A DNA stretch of 64,000 bases from Acidimicrobiales bacterium (GCA_028285495.1 JANQPB010000037.1:1-64000), one strand, 5' to 3'. Shown: positions 7,178 through 16,924, numbered from the stretch's first letter. Made by a program: numbers and translations. The notes: a model not told the origin generated them from the letters alone.

Positions 7178-9124
7178 GCGGGCGCTGGCGAAGGCGACGT
7201 AGGGATCGAGCGACGCCGGGTTGGTGAGCGCCCCGACGGAGGCGGCCCGGTCCCGGTCGACACCCCGCAGTATGCGCTTGACCGGGACCTCGAGCTTCTT
7301 GCCGGACAGGGTCCGTGGGATCTCGGGCATCTCGACGATCTCGTCGGGGGCATGGCGGGGCGACAGCTCGGACCGCAGGGCGACGATCAGGCGGGCCCTG
7401 ACCTCGTCGTCGATGGCGGAGCCGTCGGCAGGGGCGGCGAACAGGATCAGCTCGCCGAGTCCGCCGCCGTCGTCCTCCAGGTGGACGACCAGCGAGTCGG
7501 CAACGGCCGGGTCCGATTCGACGACGGCGTAGAAGTCGGCGGTTCCGAGCCGGACGCCGCCCCGATTGAGGGTGGCGTCGGACCGACCGCTGATCACACA
7601 CGAGCCGTCGGCACCGATCGTGATCCAGTCGCCGTGGCGCCAGACGCCGGGGTAGGTCGAGAAGTAGGTGTCGCGGTAGCGGCTGCCGTCGTCGTCGCCC
7701 CAGAAGCCGACCGGCATCGAGGGGGCGGGCGCAGTGATCACCAGCTCGCCCTCGGTGTCGACCACCGGTGACGCTGACTCGTCGAACGCCTCGATCTTCC
7801 ACCCCAGCTGTCGGCAGGAGATCACCCCGGGCCGAACCGGGAGGACCGGGGCGCCGCCGACGAAGGCGCTGCACACGTCGGTGCCGCCGGAGATGCTGTC
7901 GATCGGGCGGCCGGGCAGCTCGTCGGCCAGCCAGCGGAACCCCGCGGCCGGCAGCGGCGCACCGGTCGACCCGATGCCCCGCAGGGCCGAGAGATCGTGG
8001 TCGGCCGCCGGCCGCAACCCGGCGTCGCGACAGGCCATGACAAACGGCGCCGACATGCCGGCCCAGGTGGCCCCGGTCCGACCGACCAGCGACCACAGCA
8101 CGTGGAGATCGGGGTGGCCGGGATTGCCGTCGAAGGCGACGATGGACGACCCGACCATCAGGGCCGAGACCACGTAGTTCCACATCATCCAGCCCGTGGT
8201 CGAGAACCAGAAGAACCGATCGCCGGGGCCGAGGTCGAAGTGGAGCGCCAGGGCCTTGCCGTGCTCGAGCAGGATGCCCCCGTGGCCGTGGACGATCGGC
8301 TTCGGCAACCCGGTCGTCCCGGACGAGTAGAGGACGTAGAGCGGGTGGTCGAAGGCGACGGGCTCGAAGGCGAGCGGCTCGTCGGTCGGGACCACGAGCT
8401 CCGCCCATGTCACGGCGTCGGGGATCACGTCGGCGCCGGGCAGGTAGGGCAGCACGACCGTCGCGAGCAACGACGGCAGGCCGGTGCGGATGGCGGCGAC
8501 GGCATCGGCCAACGGCAGGTCACGGTCGCCGTAGCGGTAGCCGTCGACGGTCAGCAGCACGGTCGGCTCGATCTGGGTCCAGCGGTCGAGCACCGAGCGG
8601 GTGCCGAACTCCGGGGCGCACGACGACCAGACGGCGCCGATGGAGGCGGTGGCCAGGAAGCCGACGAGGGCCTCGTCGACGTTGGGCAGGTAGGCGGCAA
8701 CCCGGTCGCCCGGTCCGACGCCCAGCCGGCGGAGCCCGGCGGCGGCCCGCCCGACCTCGACCCGCAGCTCATCGAGCGTGAGGGAGCGCGGTCCCCGGCT
8801 CTGGGACTCGCCGATCACGGCCGGCGCGTCGCCGCCGAGGCCCCCGCCCCGCAGGAGGTGCTCGGCGTAATTGAGCTCGGCCCCGGGGAACCACTCGGTG
8901 CCCGGCAGACCGCTGGCGCCGAGCGCCGCCGACGGCGGGGTCGAGGCCACCACGCCGAGCTCGTCCCACACGGCCGACCAGAAGGCCGCCGGCTGATCCA
9001 CCGACCACCGCCAGAGCGCCGGGTAGTCGCCGACGGCCTCCGGGTGATGCCGCCTGGCGAAGGCGCCGAGCCGGCACCGCTCCCAGGCGTCGGCCGGTGG
9101 GGTCCACAGGGTCTCGCGGTTCAT
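7169..9124 (-). CDS. aacS: Acetoacetate--CoA ligase (acetoacetyl-CoA synthetase)
   Basis: A cytoplasmic acyl-adenylate-forming enzyme that activates acetoacetate with ATP and CoA. The 651 residues match the usual AacS length. Visible features are the N-terminal TLWTPPADAW start, FPGAELNYAEHLL, the ATP-binding YSSGTTGLPKPIVHGHGG, and the C-terminal catalytic-lysine region SGKKLEVPVKRIL. I start at the ATG at 9124, where homology begins; the longer frame upstream is unrelated. It may serve ketone-body or poly-hydroxybutyrate carbon recovery. No partner gene is adjacent. Confidence 0.9.
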   Translation of the reverse strand: MNRETLWTPPADAWERCRLGAFARRHHPEAVGDYPALWRWSVDQPAAFWSAVWDELGVVASTPPSAALGASGLPGTEWFPGAELNYAEHLLRGGGLGGDAPAVIGESQSRGPRSLTLDELRVEVGRAAAGLRRLGVGPGDRVAAYLPNVDEALVGFLATASIGAVWSSCAPEFGTRSVLDRWTQIEPTVLLTVDGYRYGDRDLPLADAVAAIRTGLPSLLATVVLPYLPGADVIPDAVTWAELVVPTDEPLAFEPVAFDHPLYVLYSSGTTGLPKPIVHGHGGILLEHGKALALHFDLGPGDRFFWFSTTGWMMWNYVVSALMVGSSIVAFDGNPGHPDLHVLWSLVGRTGATWAGMSAPFVMACRDAGLRPAADHDLSALRGIGSTGAPLPAAGFRWLADELPGRPIDSISGGTDVCSAFVGGAPVLPVRPGVISCRQLGWKIEAFDESASPVVDTEGELVITAPAPSMPVGFWGDDDGSRYRDTYFSTYPGVWRHGDWITIGADGSCVISGRSDATLNRGGVRLGTADFYAVVESDPAVADSLVVHLEDDGGGLGELILFAAPADGSAIDDEVRARLIVALRSELSPRHAPDEIVEMPEIPRTLSGKKLEVPVKRILRGVDRDRAASVGALTNPASLDPYVAFASARSG

Positions 9125-9477
9125 CACTCGTCCAGTCGTCGCCGGGCACCGGGTCGGGCGGTCTGCCCCGGTGCGACTGTAGAAGCTGCGCCGCCGACCC
9201 GCAGCGCCGGTGCAGCCGTCGCCCGGTGCGGACCGGCGGCTGAGGCCAGCAGCCAGGTCAGCGCCGCCAGGCCGGGGCCGATGAACATGGCCACCGACCG
9301 GGCGACGCCGGCCGCCAGGTTGTCGAACTGTCCGGTCTGCCCCCCTGACCGCTACGTTTCGTACCGTCAATATGAGCGATCCATGACGTCTCGCCAGTGA
9401 CGCCGGGTGAGCCGACCGGACCGACCGACCACCGAATCCACCGGCCGCGGCCCGGCCCCCGACCTAGGCTCGAGGCC
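9125..9477. other. 353-bp intergenic region with a possible membrane-protein relic
   Basis: No intact gene. On the minus strand, about 9325-9130, an open frame without a start reads FDNLAAGVARSVAMFIGPGL followed by AALTWLLASAAG, then loses any pattern. It resembles a single transporter helix pair and may be debris of a deleted permease gene. The AT-richer spot near 9355-9375 is the only promoter-like sequence for the two divergent neighbours. Confidence 0.3.
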
Positions 9478-10149
9478 GTGAAGAATCGTACGCGGCGGCG
9501 AGTTCTGGCCGAGGAGACGCTGGCCGGCTACGTGCACGGCCCGGCGGCCGCCACCGAGGCGACGGCCGAGGCACTCGACCGCGTGCACGATCTCGCCCCC
9601 GGGGCCGTCATCCTGGTCGAGGGCATCAGCGACCAGATCGCCGTCGAGACGCTGGCCCGGCGCCAGGAGCGCGAGCTCGACGACGAGGGCGTCGTGGTGC
9701 TCCCGGTCGGTGGGGCCCAGCGCATGGCCCACTTCATCCAACGCTTCGGCACCGGGCCGGAGGCCGTGCGCCTGTACGGGCTCTGCGACGCCGCGGAGCA
9801 GGAGGTGGTGCGGCGAGGTCTGGCCCGGGCCGGCCTCGGTGACCCGGCCGACCGGCCGGCGCTGGCCCGGCTGGGGTTCCACGTCTGCGACGAGGACCTC
9901 GAGGCCGAGCTGCTCCGGTCCCTCGGCGCCGAGGCGGCCATCGACCTGATCGGGCGCCAGGGCGAGCTGGGCTCGTTCCGGACCCTGCAGAAGCAGGCGG
10001 CGTGGCGGGGGCGCCCGCCCGAAGACCAGCTCCGTCGCTTCCTCGGAAGCGGCGCCAGGCGGAAGTCGCGCTATGCCCGCCTCCTCGTCGAGGAGATCCC
10101 GACCGATCGGCTGCCACCGCCCCTGCTCGCGGTCCTCGACGACGCCTGA
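9478..10149 (+). CDS. TOPRIM-domain protein (OLD-nuclease type, no ATPase)
   Basis: A 223-residue protein with one TOPRIM fold: the first beta strand and catalytic Glu (AVILVEGISDQIAVETLA), then LPVGGAQRM, and the acidic pair region LYGLCDAAEQ. The layout matches the C-terminal nuclease domain of OLD-family proteins, but no ATP-binding domain is present. It may be a stand-alone nuclease or nucleotidyl-hydrolase. I start at the GTG at 9478 (VKNRTRRRV) because the 27 codons upstream are Pro/Arg-rich. It faces a DNA-repair gene tail to tail. Confidence 0.7.
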   Translation: MKNRTRRRVLAEETLAGYVHGPAAATEATAEALDRVHDLAPGAVILVEGISDQIAVETLARRQERELDDEGVVVLPVGGAQRMAHFIQRFGTGPEAVRLYGLCDAAEQEVVRRGLARAGLGDPADRPALARLGFHVCDEDLEAELLRSLGAEAAIDLIGRQGELGSFRTLQKQAAWRGRPPEDQLRRFLGSGARRKSRYARLLVEEIPTDRLPPPLLAVLDDA

Positions 10150-10169
10150 CCGCGGTGGCGTCCCTGGCC

Positions 10170-10751
10170 TCAGGCCAGGAGCTCGGCGGTCCGCCGACGG
10201 ACGGCCGGCAGCGTCTCGGCCTCGAACCAGGGGTTCTTCGTGAGCCAGTGCCGGTTGCGGGGCGACGGGTGGGGCAACACGATCCGGTCCGGCAGGAACC
10301 GGGCCCAGTCGGCGACGGTCTCGGTCAGGGTCGGGGCCCGGTCGGCCAGGTACCGCCGCTGGGCGTGGGCCCCGATCAGGACCTCGAGCCGATCGGACGG
10401 CAGGTGGGCGAGCAGCCGCTCGTGCCAGAGCGGTGCGCACTCGGGCCGGGGCGGGCGGTCGCCCGAGGCCGCCCGCCCCGGATAGCAGAACCCCATCGGC
10501 ATCAGGGCGACCAGGTCCGGATCGTAGAACTGCTCGTCGGCGAGACCGAGCCAGGTCCGGAGTGTCCGCCCGCTCGGGTCGTCCCAGGGGATGCCGGACT
10601 CGTGGACCCGACGGCCCGGAGCCTGGCCGATGATCACCAGCCGGGCGCCGCGACCGGCCTGCACCACCGGCCGGGGCCCGTGGTCGAGATGCGGCTCGCA
10701 GACCCGGCAGGCCCGGACCTCGACGAGCAGCTCGTCCAACGACGCAGCCAT
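10170..10751 (-). CDS. Uracil-DNA glycosylase family protein
   Basis: A 193-residue member of the COG1573-type uracil-DNA glycosylase superfamily. It has CRVCEPHL near the N-terminus, the catalytic-loop motif GQAPGRRVHESGIPWDDPSG, MPMGFCYPG, and the DNA-intercalation motif HPSPRN followed by the conserved NPWFE. It probably removes uracil or another damaged base. The GQAPG form is that of a subfamily distinct from classical Ung (GQDPY). I start at the ATG at 10751 (MAASLDELL), since the upstream frame is Arg-rich noise. Confidence 0.75.
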   Translation of the reverse strand: MAASLDELLVEVRACRVCEPHLDHGPRPVVQAGRGARLVIIGQAPGRRVHESGIPWDDPSGRTLRTWLGLADEQFYDPDLVALMPMGFCYPGRAASGDRPPRPECAPLWHERLLAHLPSDRLEVLIGAHAQRRYLADRAPTLTETVADWARFLPDRIVLPHPSPRNRHWLTKNPWFEAETLPAVRRRTAELLA

Positions 10752-11035
10752 CACCGTGACCTGGCCGGCCAACGATCGAGGTCGGCGCTCCCCGCTGGTC
10801 CGACGGCGCCGACGACGGCGACATCGAGTGGCAGGGTGTCCTGGTCTGCCATCGCTGCACCACCTTCTCGTGCTCGTCTGGCGTCGCACCGGGACGGCGC
10901 CGACTCCTGGCTGCTGGCCGACCCGACGGCTAGGGTTCGATCGTCGACACTCGGTGGACGCAGTCTGGCACGGTCCGGACCCGGGCACCCGCACGCCGGC
11001 ACCGAAACCCGACTCGCGAGCCACGAGGAGCGTGC

Positions 11036-12208
11036 ATGACCGAGACCGAGGTCGTCATCGTCGGCGCCGGTCCGGCCGGCATGCTGCTCTCACACCTGCT
11101 CGACGCCGCCGGCCTCGACAACGTCGTGCTCGAGCGCCAGACCCGGCAGTACGTGCTCGACCGGATCCGGGCCGGGGTGCTGGAGTGGGGAACGGTCGAG
11201 ACGCTGCGGGAGGCCGGCCTCGGCGCCCGCATGGACGCCGAGGGTCACGTCCACGACACGATCAACATCGCCTGGCGGGGCGAGGACGTGCTGAGCGTCG
11301 ACACCAACGAGCTGCTCGGCCGCCAGATGATGGCCTACGGCCAGACCCGCATCCAGGAGGACCTCTACGCCGCAGCCGACGCCCGGCGCGCCCAGGTCGT
11401 CTTCGAGGCCGCCGACGTCGCTCTCCACGACCTCGACACCGACCACCCGTCGGTCACCTACGACGCCGGAGGTGGCACCGAGCGCATCGGCTGCGCGTTC
11501 GTGGCCGGCTGCGACGGCTTCCACGGGGTCAGCCGGCTGAGCATCCCCGACTCGGTGAGGACCGAGTTCGAGAAGGTCTACCCGTTCGGATGGCTCGGCA
11601 TCCTGGCCGAGACACCACCGCTCCCGATCCTCCTGTACGCCAACCACGAGCGGGGGTTCGCCCTGTGCTCGATGCGAAACCCGATGCTCAGCCGCTACTA
11701 CGTGCAGGCGCCGATGACCGACTCGGTCGACGACTGGTCCGACGACCGCTTCTGGACCGAGCTGCTGGCCCGCCTGCCGGCCGGCCAGGCCGACCGGATC
11801 GTGACCGGGCCGTCGATCGAGAAGTCCCTCGCCCCGTTGCGCAGCTACGTGAGTGAGCCGATGCGCTGGGGGCGGCTGTTCCTGGCCGGCGATGCCGCCC
11901 ACATCGTGCCTCCGACCGGGGCCAAGGGCCTCAACCTCGCCGTGTCGGACGTCCGCTACCTGGCCAGGGCCCTCATCGCCAGCGACGCCGGCGACGACAC
12001 CTACCTCGACGGCTACTCCGACATGGCCCTGCGCCGGGTGTGGGGCGCAGTCCGGTTCAGCTGGTGGATGACCAACCTCCTGCACCGTTTCCCCGACCAG
12101 ACGGCGTTCGACCAGCGAGCCCAGGAGCAGGAGCTCTCGTACCTGGCCTCGTCCGAGAGCGCCAGGCGATCCCTGGCCGAGCAGTACGTCGGCCTGCCCT
12201 ACGAGTGA
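11036..12208 (+). CDS. pobA: 4-hydroxybenzoate 3-monooxygenase
   Basis: A class A FAD monooxygenase that converts 4-hydroxybenzoate to protocatechuate with NAD(P)H and oxygen. The 390 residues match the family (about 394). The FAD dinucleotide fold GAGPAGMLLSHLL is at residues 10-22, CDGFHG is the DG motif, and GDAAHIVPPTGAKGLNLA is the GD/FAD ribityl motif. ERQTRQYVLDRIRAGVLE is the PobA-type start of the active-site region. An AGGAG site precedes the ATG. No protocatechuate dioxygenase is in the window, so the lower pathway lies elsewhere. Confidence 0.93.
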   Translation: MTETEVVIVGAGPAGMLLSHLLDAAGLDNVVLERQTRQYVLDRIRAGVLEWGTVETLREAGLGARMDAEGHVHDTINIAWRGEDVLSVDTNELLGRQMMAYGQTRIQEDLYAAADARRAQVVFEAADVALHDLDTDHPSVTYDAGGGTERIGCAFVAGCDGFHGVSRLSIPDSVRTEFEKVYPFGWLGILAETPPLPILLYANHERGFALCSMRNPMLSRYYVQAPMTDSVDDWSDDRFWTELLARLPAGQADRIVTGPSIEKSLAPLRSYVSEPMRWGRLFLAGDAAHIVPPTGAKGLNLAVSDVRYLARALIASDAGDDTYLDGYSDMALRRVWGAVRFSWWMTNLLHRFPDQTAFDQRAQEQELSYLASSESARRSLAEQYVGLPYE

Positions 12209-12269
12209 GCCTCACCGCCGGGTCCGATGCACGGACCTCCGGAGGTCGTCGACGGCGCGTCGACGGCGA

Positions 12270-12285
12270 CGGGTTGTCGAACCCG
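12270..12285. terminator. Hairpin between convergent genes, possible terminator
   Basis: CGGGTT (12270-12275) and AACCCG (12280-12285) form a 6-bp stem with a GTCG loop. Upstream, GACCTCCGGAGGTC (12234-12247) is a perfect palindrome. Neither is followed by a T-run, so this would be a weak or Rho-assisted bidirectional terminator for pobA and the heme oxygenase gene. Confidence 0.4.
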
Positions 12286-12298
12286 ATCGGCCGCACCC

Positions 12299-12967
12299 TC
12301 AGGTGACGTCGGCCAGGCGGTGGAACCGCTCCTGGCTGGCCTCGAGGTCGGCGAAGACCGCCCGGTTGAGCTCGAAGCTCTCGACGGCGGCGTCGACGAT
12401 GGCCCGCTGCCGCTGCTCGCCCACGTCGACCGCATCGAGCCTGGCCCGGTAGGCCTCCTTGTAGCCGTTGCGATCGTCGATGCCGTGGAAGCGGTAGAAC
12501 GTCAGGCAGGCGGGATCGAGGTCGTACCGGCGACGGATGTGGGCGGCCACGATCTGTCCGCCCGAGAGATCGCCGAGATACCGGACGTAGTGGTTGGCCA
12601 ACATGACCTCGGGCGAGTGTCGCTGCTCGAGGACCTCGACGTAGGCCCGCGTCGCCGGCAGCACGGCCAACCGGTCGCCGACGGCTTCGAAGACCGGGAG
12701 GCCGGTCAGCGCAGCCAGGTCGGCGTCGAGCGCAGCGGCCCGGTCGAGGCGAGGGTCGAGGAACGGAGCGACCAGCTCGTCGTCGGCGTAGCTCGACCGC
12801 AGGACGCCCTCCATGGCGTGGTAGATCGCCCGGTGCTGGGTGACGAGCATGGCGTAGGCCCCCCGGCACGACCCGCCCTGCATCAGCTCGGTCACGAACC
12901 GGGACTCCTCGGCCCGCTCGTGGGCCCCGGCGGTCTCGGTCCGCAGGAGGTGGGATAGGGAAGGCAC
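12299..12967 (-). CDS. Heme oxygenase (biliverdin-producing type)
   Basis: A 222-residue all-helical protein of the HO-1/HmuO family, which opens heme to biliverdin, CO and Fe2+. The proximal heme ligand is the His in TAGAHERAEES near residue 16. The distal helix reads YLGDLSGGQI, with the flexible glycines that contact heme-bound oxygen. TFYRFHGIDDRNGYKEAYRARLD fits the C-terminal region. It is probably for iron recovery from heme. No heme transporter is adjacent, although siderophore-type transport genes occur later in the window. Confidence 0.92.
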   Translation of the reverse strand: MPSLSHLLRTETAGAHERAEESRFVTELMQGGSCRGAYAMLVTQHRAIYHAMEGVLRSSYADDELVAPFLDPRLDRAAALDADLAALTGLPVFEAVGDRLAVLPATRAYVEVLEQRHSPEVMLANHYVRYLGDLSGGQIVAAHIRRRYDLDPACLTFYRFHGIDDRNGYKEAYRARLDAVDVGEQRQRAIVDAAVESFELNRAVFADLEASQERFHRLADVT

Positions 12968-13080
12968 GTTTCGGCTCCTCGACGCAGACCGTCCGGCGTT
13001 GCGGTCGTGGCACCGACGCTATCGCCTGGTGGCCGCCGGGGCCAGGGCCCTCCGCCGGGCCCGACCGATCGGCACGACCG

Positions 13081-13812
13081 CTAGGGACAGACGCGAATCC
13101 AGTCGAGCTCGAGCCGGAACGGACCGTCGCTCCCGTCGGCCAGGATGATGCCGACCTCGACCGCAGCGGTCGGATCGAAGGGATCGGCGTCGACCGGCCG
13201 ACCGAAGAAGGACGCATCGAGGTCGGCGAAGTCGACGACGACCTCTTCCCAGCCCGTGCCGCCGGTCGCAGCGATCGGGGCCTGGTGGGAGACCCGGCGG
13301 TCGCGCCCGGGGGCGGCATCGGCCAACGTCAGCTCGTAGGCCCGACCGTCGGTCCGGAGCCGCAACAGGAGGCCGGTCGCCTCGCCGAGCGGCTCGGCCA
13401 GGGCCAGGCGGACCGACGAGAAGCCCCCACCATCGGTGACGATCTCGCCCGCCAGGCTCAGCTCCCCGTCGACCACGGTCGCCTCGGCGCTCGACCGGCC
13501 GCCCATGACCCCGTCGTTGACGACTTGCCAGCGCCCCAGCTCGTCCGCGTCCTCGAGGTCGGCCAGCGGCTCACATCGGGGTGGCGGCGCCGTCGTCGTC
13601 GAGCTCGACGTCTGGGCCGGCGCGGCCGTGCCGCTCGACATCGGTCGGCTCGACGGCGCCGTCTCGGCCGGTGCGCCGGTCGCCGATGTCGTCGACCGGC
13701 CGGAGGCGGCGATCGGTTCCTGCGCCGAGGTCGCGGCGGAGGCGTCGTCGGGATCCGATCCGCAGGCCACCGCCGAGACCAGCAGCGCCAGCGACAGGCA
13801 GACTCGCTTCAC
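13081..13812 (-). CDS. CIA30-domain lipoprotein
   Basis: A 243-residue predicted lipoprotein. The GTG start gives KRVCLSLALLVSAVACGSD, a signal peptide ending in a lipobox-like AVAC. A low-complexity Ser/Thr/Ala linker follows (about residues 22-78). Then comes a CIA30/galactose-binding-like beta domain whose core WQVVNDGVMGGRSSA and GFSSVRLAL are hallmarks of the complex-I intermediate-associated protein 30 family. Bacterial members are mostly of unknown role, probably carbohydrate- or protein-binding at the cell surface. The -3 position of the lipobox is Ala rather than Leu. Confidence 0.75.
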   Translation of the reverse strand: MKRVCLSLALLVSAVACGSDPDDASAATSAQEPIAASGRSTTSATGAPAETAPSSRPMSSGTAAPAQTSSSTTTAPPPRCEPLADLEDADELGRWQVVNDGVMGGRSSAEATVVDGELSLAGEIVTDGGGFSSVRLALAEPLGEATGLLLRLRTDGRAYELTLADAAPGRDRRVSHQAPIAATGGTGWEEVVVDFADLDASFFGRPVDADPFDPTAAVEVGIILADGSDGPFRLELDWIRVCP

Positions 13813-13919
13813 CAGCCGAGTATCGCCGCTCCCGGCGCCAGCGTGCTGATCCGGCCAACCGACGGCTGACGCCACCCGGCCGCAGGCACGCCGCCGTGGT
13901 CGCTGCCTATGGTCCTCGC

Positions 13920-15794
13920 ATGGCCGACGTCTTCCTGACCGCTGCGGACCTCGCCAACGACGCGAGCCGCGTGGCCTACGCGACCAGGACCGTCGGCGAC
14001 GGCGACGACCGGGACCAGCTCTGGCTGGCAGCCGTCGAGCACGACGGCGCCGGCCCGATCGCGGTCGACGTCCCGGGCCCGGTCGACGATCTCGCGTGGT
14101 CGCCCCGCGAGCACGTCCTGGCGCTGACGGCACCGATCGACGGCATCCGCCAGGTCGTGTTGGTCGACCTCGACGGCTCGTGGCGCCCGCTGACCGACGC
14201 CACCCGAGGCGTGGCCGGTGGGCTTGCATGGTCGCCGGACGGGACCGAGCTGGCCGCAGCGATCCTCCACGACGAGCCACCGTCGATCCGCCGTGCGCTG
14301 GCGACGATGGACGGCCTCGGGACGGTGGCCGACCACGTCGCCGACGTGCACCTCGTCGACGTCGCCACCGGCGCCGCCGTCGCCCTGACCACCGGGCCGA
14401 CCGTCGACCGGTGCCTCGGCTTCGATCGGTCCGGCGCCGGCCTGTTCGTTGCCCGCTCCTTCGAACCGGAGGCGACGCTCGCGATCGAGCGGCCGCTGGC
14501 GGTCGACCGCAGCGGTTCGGTCCGGGAGCTGGCGTGGACGGCCAGCGCCAACTCGGCCGTCGCCCCGACCGTCGACGGGCGCCTCGTGCTCGCCGCCACC
14601 CGTCAGGCCGACCGGTCGAGGGGCGTGCCCGCCAGCCTCTACGTCCTCGGGCCGGACGGGACCATGGACGACCGGACGGACGGCCTCGACCTCCACCTGC
14701 TGCTCTCGACCCTCGGCGACCAGCCGAGCACGATCGAGGACCCGAGGCGGTTCGTCGGCCTCGACGGGGAGGCGGCCATCGCCGGGGTCCTCCGCCACGG
14801 GCGCTCCGAGGTAGTACGGATCCCGCTGTCCGGTCCGATCGAGGCCACGACGGTCCTCGACGGCGCCCGCGGTTGTCACCCGCTCGCCCTCCGCAACGGC
14901 CGGCTCCTGTTCGTCGAGAGCACCATGCACCGGCCCCCGACCCTGCGGCTCCTCGACCTGGCGACCCGGCGGGAGTCGGCCGTCGTCGATCCCAATCCCG
15001 GGCCGACCACACGACGCGTCGACGTCCACCCGCTCGACGTCGTGAGCCATGGCGACACGGTCCAGGCCTGGTTCCTGCGGCCGACGGACCGGCCGGACGG
15101 TGCGCTCCCGACGGTCTTGATCGTGCACGGCGGGCCGTACGAGGCCTTCGGTCAGACCTACCATGCGGACGCCCAGCTCCTGACCGGCGCCGGCTACGGC
15201 GTGGCGATGGCCAACCCCCACGGCTCGATCGGCGACGGAGCCGACTTCGCCACCTCGATCGTCGGCCGTCCCGGCGAGCAGGAGATCGACGACCTCCTGG
15301 CCGTGCTCGACCGGGCCGTCGAGCTCGGCCTGGCCGATCCCGATCGGCTCGGGGTGTGTGGGCTCAGCTACGGCGGCTACATGTCGGCGCTGCTGGTCGG
15401 TCACACCGATCGCTTCCGGGCCGCGGTCATCGAGAACCCGATGACCGACCTCCGCTCGTTCCGGGCGACCAGCGACATCGGCGCCGACCTGCTCGACGAG
15501 CTCCTGCAGGCGGCGCCGGACGCCGCCCCCGACCGTTGGCGCGATCACTCACCGCTCCAGCACGCGTCGCGCTGCGCGACCCCGTCCCTGCTCATCCTCG
15601 GTGAGGAGGACCGGCGGTGCCCCCCGAGCCAGGGTCTCCGGTTCCACGAGGCCCTCGTGGCCGGCGGATGCCCGACCGACCTGGTCTGGCTTCCCGGCGC
15701 CGCCCACGCCGACTCGGTCATCGGCCCCGCCGGCGTGCGCCGGGCCCAGGACCGGGCACTGCTCGACTGGATGCGGCGCTACAACCCCGCCTGA
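13920..15794 (+). CDS. S9-family prolyl oligopeptidase (acylaminoacyl-peptidase-like)
   Basis: A 624-residue serine peptidase. The first two thirds form a beta-propeller-like region with WSPDGTELAAA-type WD/PD40 repeats. The C-terminal alpha/beta-hydrolase domain begins near PTVLIVHGGPYEAFGQTYHADA. The nucleophile is Ser483 in GLSYGGYMS, and the terminal His lies in PGAAHADSV. It likely trims peptides or N-acylated peptides in the cytoplasm, since no signal peptide is seen. Its last 16 bp overlap the convergent M20 peptidase gene. Confidence 0.85.
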   Translation: MADVFLTAADLANDASRVAYATRTVGDGDDRDQLWLAAVEHDGAGPIAVDVPGPVDDLAWSPREHVLALTAPIDGIRQVVLVDLDGSWRPLTDATRGVAGGLAWSPDGTELAAAILHDEPPSIRRALATMDGLGTVADHVADVHLVDVATGAAVALTTGPTVDRCLGFDRSGAGLFVARSFEPEATLAIERPLAVDRSGSVRELAWTASANSAVAPTVDGRLVLAATRQADRSRGVPASLYVLGPDGTMDDRTDGLDLHLLLSTLGDQPSTIEDPRRFVGLDGEAAIAGVLRHGRSEVVRIPLSGPIEATTVLDGARGCHPLALRNGRLLFVESTMHRPPTLRLLDLATRRESAVVDPNPGPTTRRVDVHPLDVVSHGDTVQAWFLRPTDRPDGALPTVLIVHGGPYEAFGQTYHADAQLLTGAGYGVAMANPHGSIGDGADFATSIVGRPGEQEIDDLLAVLDRAVELGLADPDRLGVCGLSYGGYMSALLVGHTDRFRAAVIENPMTDLRSFRATSDIGADLLDELLQAAPDAAPDRWRDHSPLQHASRCATPSLLILGEEDRRCPPSQGLRFHEALVAGGCPTDLVWLPGAAHADSVIGPAGVRRAQDRALLDWMRRYNPA

Positions 15795-16924
15795 TGCTCG
15801 CCCGCCTGGAGCCGGGTGATCATCCTCGCCGCCAGCTCCGTCCGCTCGGCCATCCTCGTCGTGTCACACCACTCGTCCGGCTGGTGACCGCCACCGCCGA
15901 CACCGCCGAGGCCGTCGATGACGGGGACGCCGAGGGGAGCGATGAAGCTGGCATCGCTGCCGCCGCCGACGGCGACGCCGCCGAGCGGGGGGTGACCGAG
16001 CTCGGCCGCACAGCGTCGGGCGAGCGTCATGAGCACCGCCGAATCGGTGGTGGTCATCGGCGGCCGGTTCGGGCCGCCGAGCACCTCGATCGTCGTGCCG
16101 GGGACGGTCGGTCGTATGGCCCGCAGCGCTGCGTCGATCCGGTCCTGCTCGGCCACCTCGGTGGCCCTGGCGTCGACCCGGAGCACCGCGTGGTCGGGGA
16201 CGACGTTGGTCGCGGTGCCGGCCTGGACGACCGTCGGGGTCACCGTCGTGCCCGCCACCCCGGCGTCGAGCTCGGCGATCCGCAGGGCCAGGTGGGCGGC
16301 CTCGACGAGGGCGTTGGCGCCGTCTTCCGGGTTGATGCCGGCGTGGGCCGACCGGCCGTTGACGATGAGCTCGTAGAGCGAGACGCCGCGGCGGGCCGTC
16401 TTCAGCGTCGCCGCCCCGCCGTCCGAGGCGCCCTCGAAGACGAGCGCGGCGGTCGCCCCACCGGCCACCTCGGCGATCAGGTGCTGCGACGACGGTGAGC
16501 CGATCTCCTCGTCGTCGTTGACCAGCAGGGCGATCCCCCTTCGATCGTCGAGGCTGGCAACGGCGTGAACGGCCTGGACCAAGCCGCTCTTCATGTCGTA
16601 GACGCCAGGACCCGTTGCGATGCCGTCCTCGACCGAGAACGGCCGCTCCGCCAGGGTGCCGAGGGGGAACACGGTGTCGATGTGACCGACCAGGAGCACC
16701 TCGACGGTGTCGCCGAAGCGCCACAGCAGGTGCCGCCGGTCGCCGACGGCGAGCTGTTCTGGTCGAACGCCGAGCCGCTCGTCGACGATGGTGATCAGCT
16801 CGTCGCCGGCGGCCCGACAGGCGGCCGGATCGGCCGATGGCGACTCGATCTCGACCAGGCGGCGCAGGTCGTCGATCATCGCCGGGGTCGCCGTCGAAGG
16901 CGTTGGCTGCGCTGACCACTCCAT
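15779..16924 (-). CDS. M20-family metallopeptidase (carboxypeptidase G2-like)
   Basis: A 381-residue dinuclear zinc hydrolase. The metal and catalytic residues are visible in order: GHIDTVFPLG, the bridging Asp in GPGVYDMKSG, the catalytic Glu pair in NDDEEIGSPSS, and the terminal His in GGGGHQPDEW. The dimerisation domain contains RSAHAGINPEDGANA. It probably cleaves C-terminal glutamate or an acyl-amino acid. I use the ATG at 16924 (MEWSAQP); an ATG six codons upstream is also possible. Head-to-head with the 16976 gene across a 51-bp gap, so the two promoters are packed together. Confidence 0.85.
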   Translation of the reverse strand: MEWSAQPTPSTATPAMIDDLRRLVEIESPSADPAACRAAGDELITIVDERLGVRPEQLAVGDRRHLLWRFGDTVEVLLVGHIDTVFPLGTLAERPFSVEDGIATGPGVYDMKSGLVQAVHAVASLDDRRGIALLVNDDEEIGSPSSQHLIAEVAGGATAALVFEGASDGGAATLKTARRGVSLYELIVNGRSAHAGINPEDGANALVEAAHLALRIAELDAGVAGTTVTPTVVQAGTATNVVPDHAVLRVDARATEVAEQDRIDAALRAIRPTVPGTTIEVLGGPNRPPMTTTDSAVLMTLARRCAAELGHPPLGGVAVGGGSDASFIAPLGVPVIDGLGGVGGGGHQPDEWCDTTRMAERTELAARMITRLQAGEHQAGL

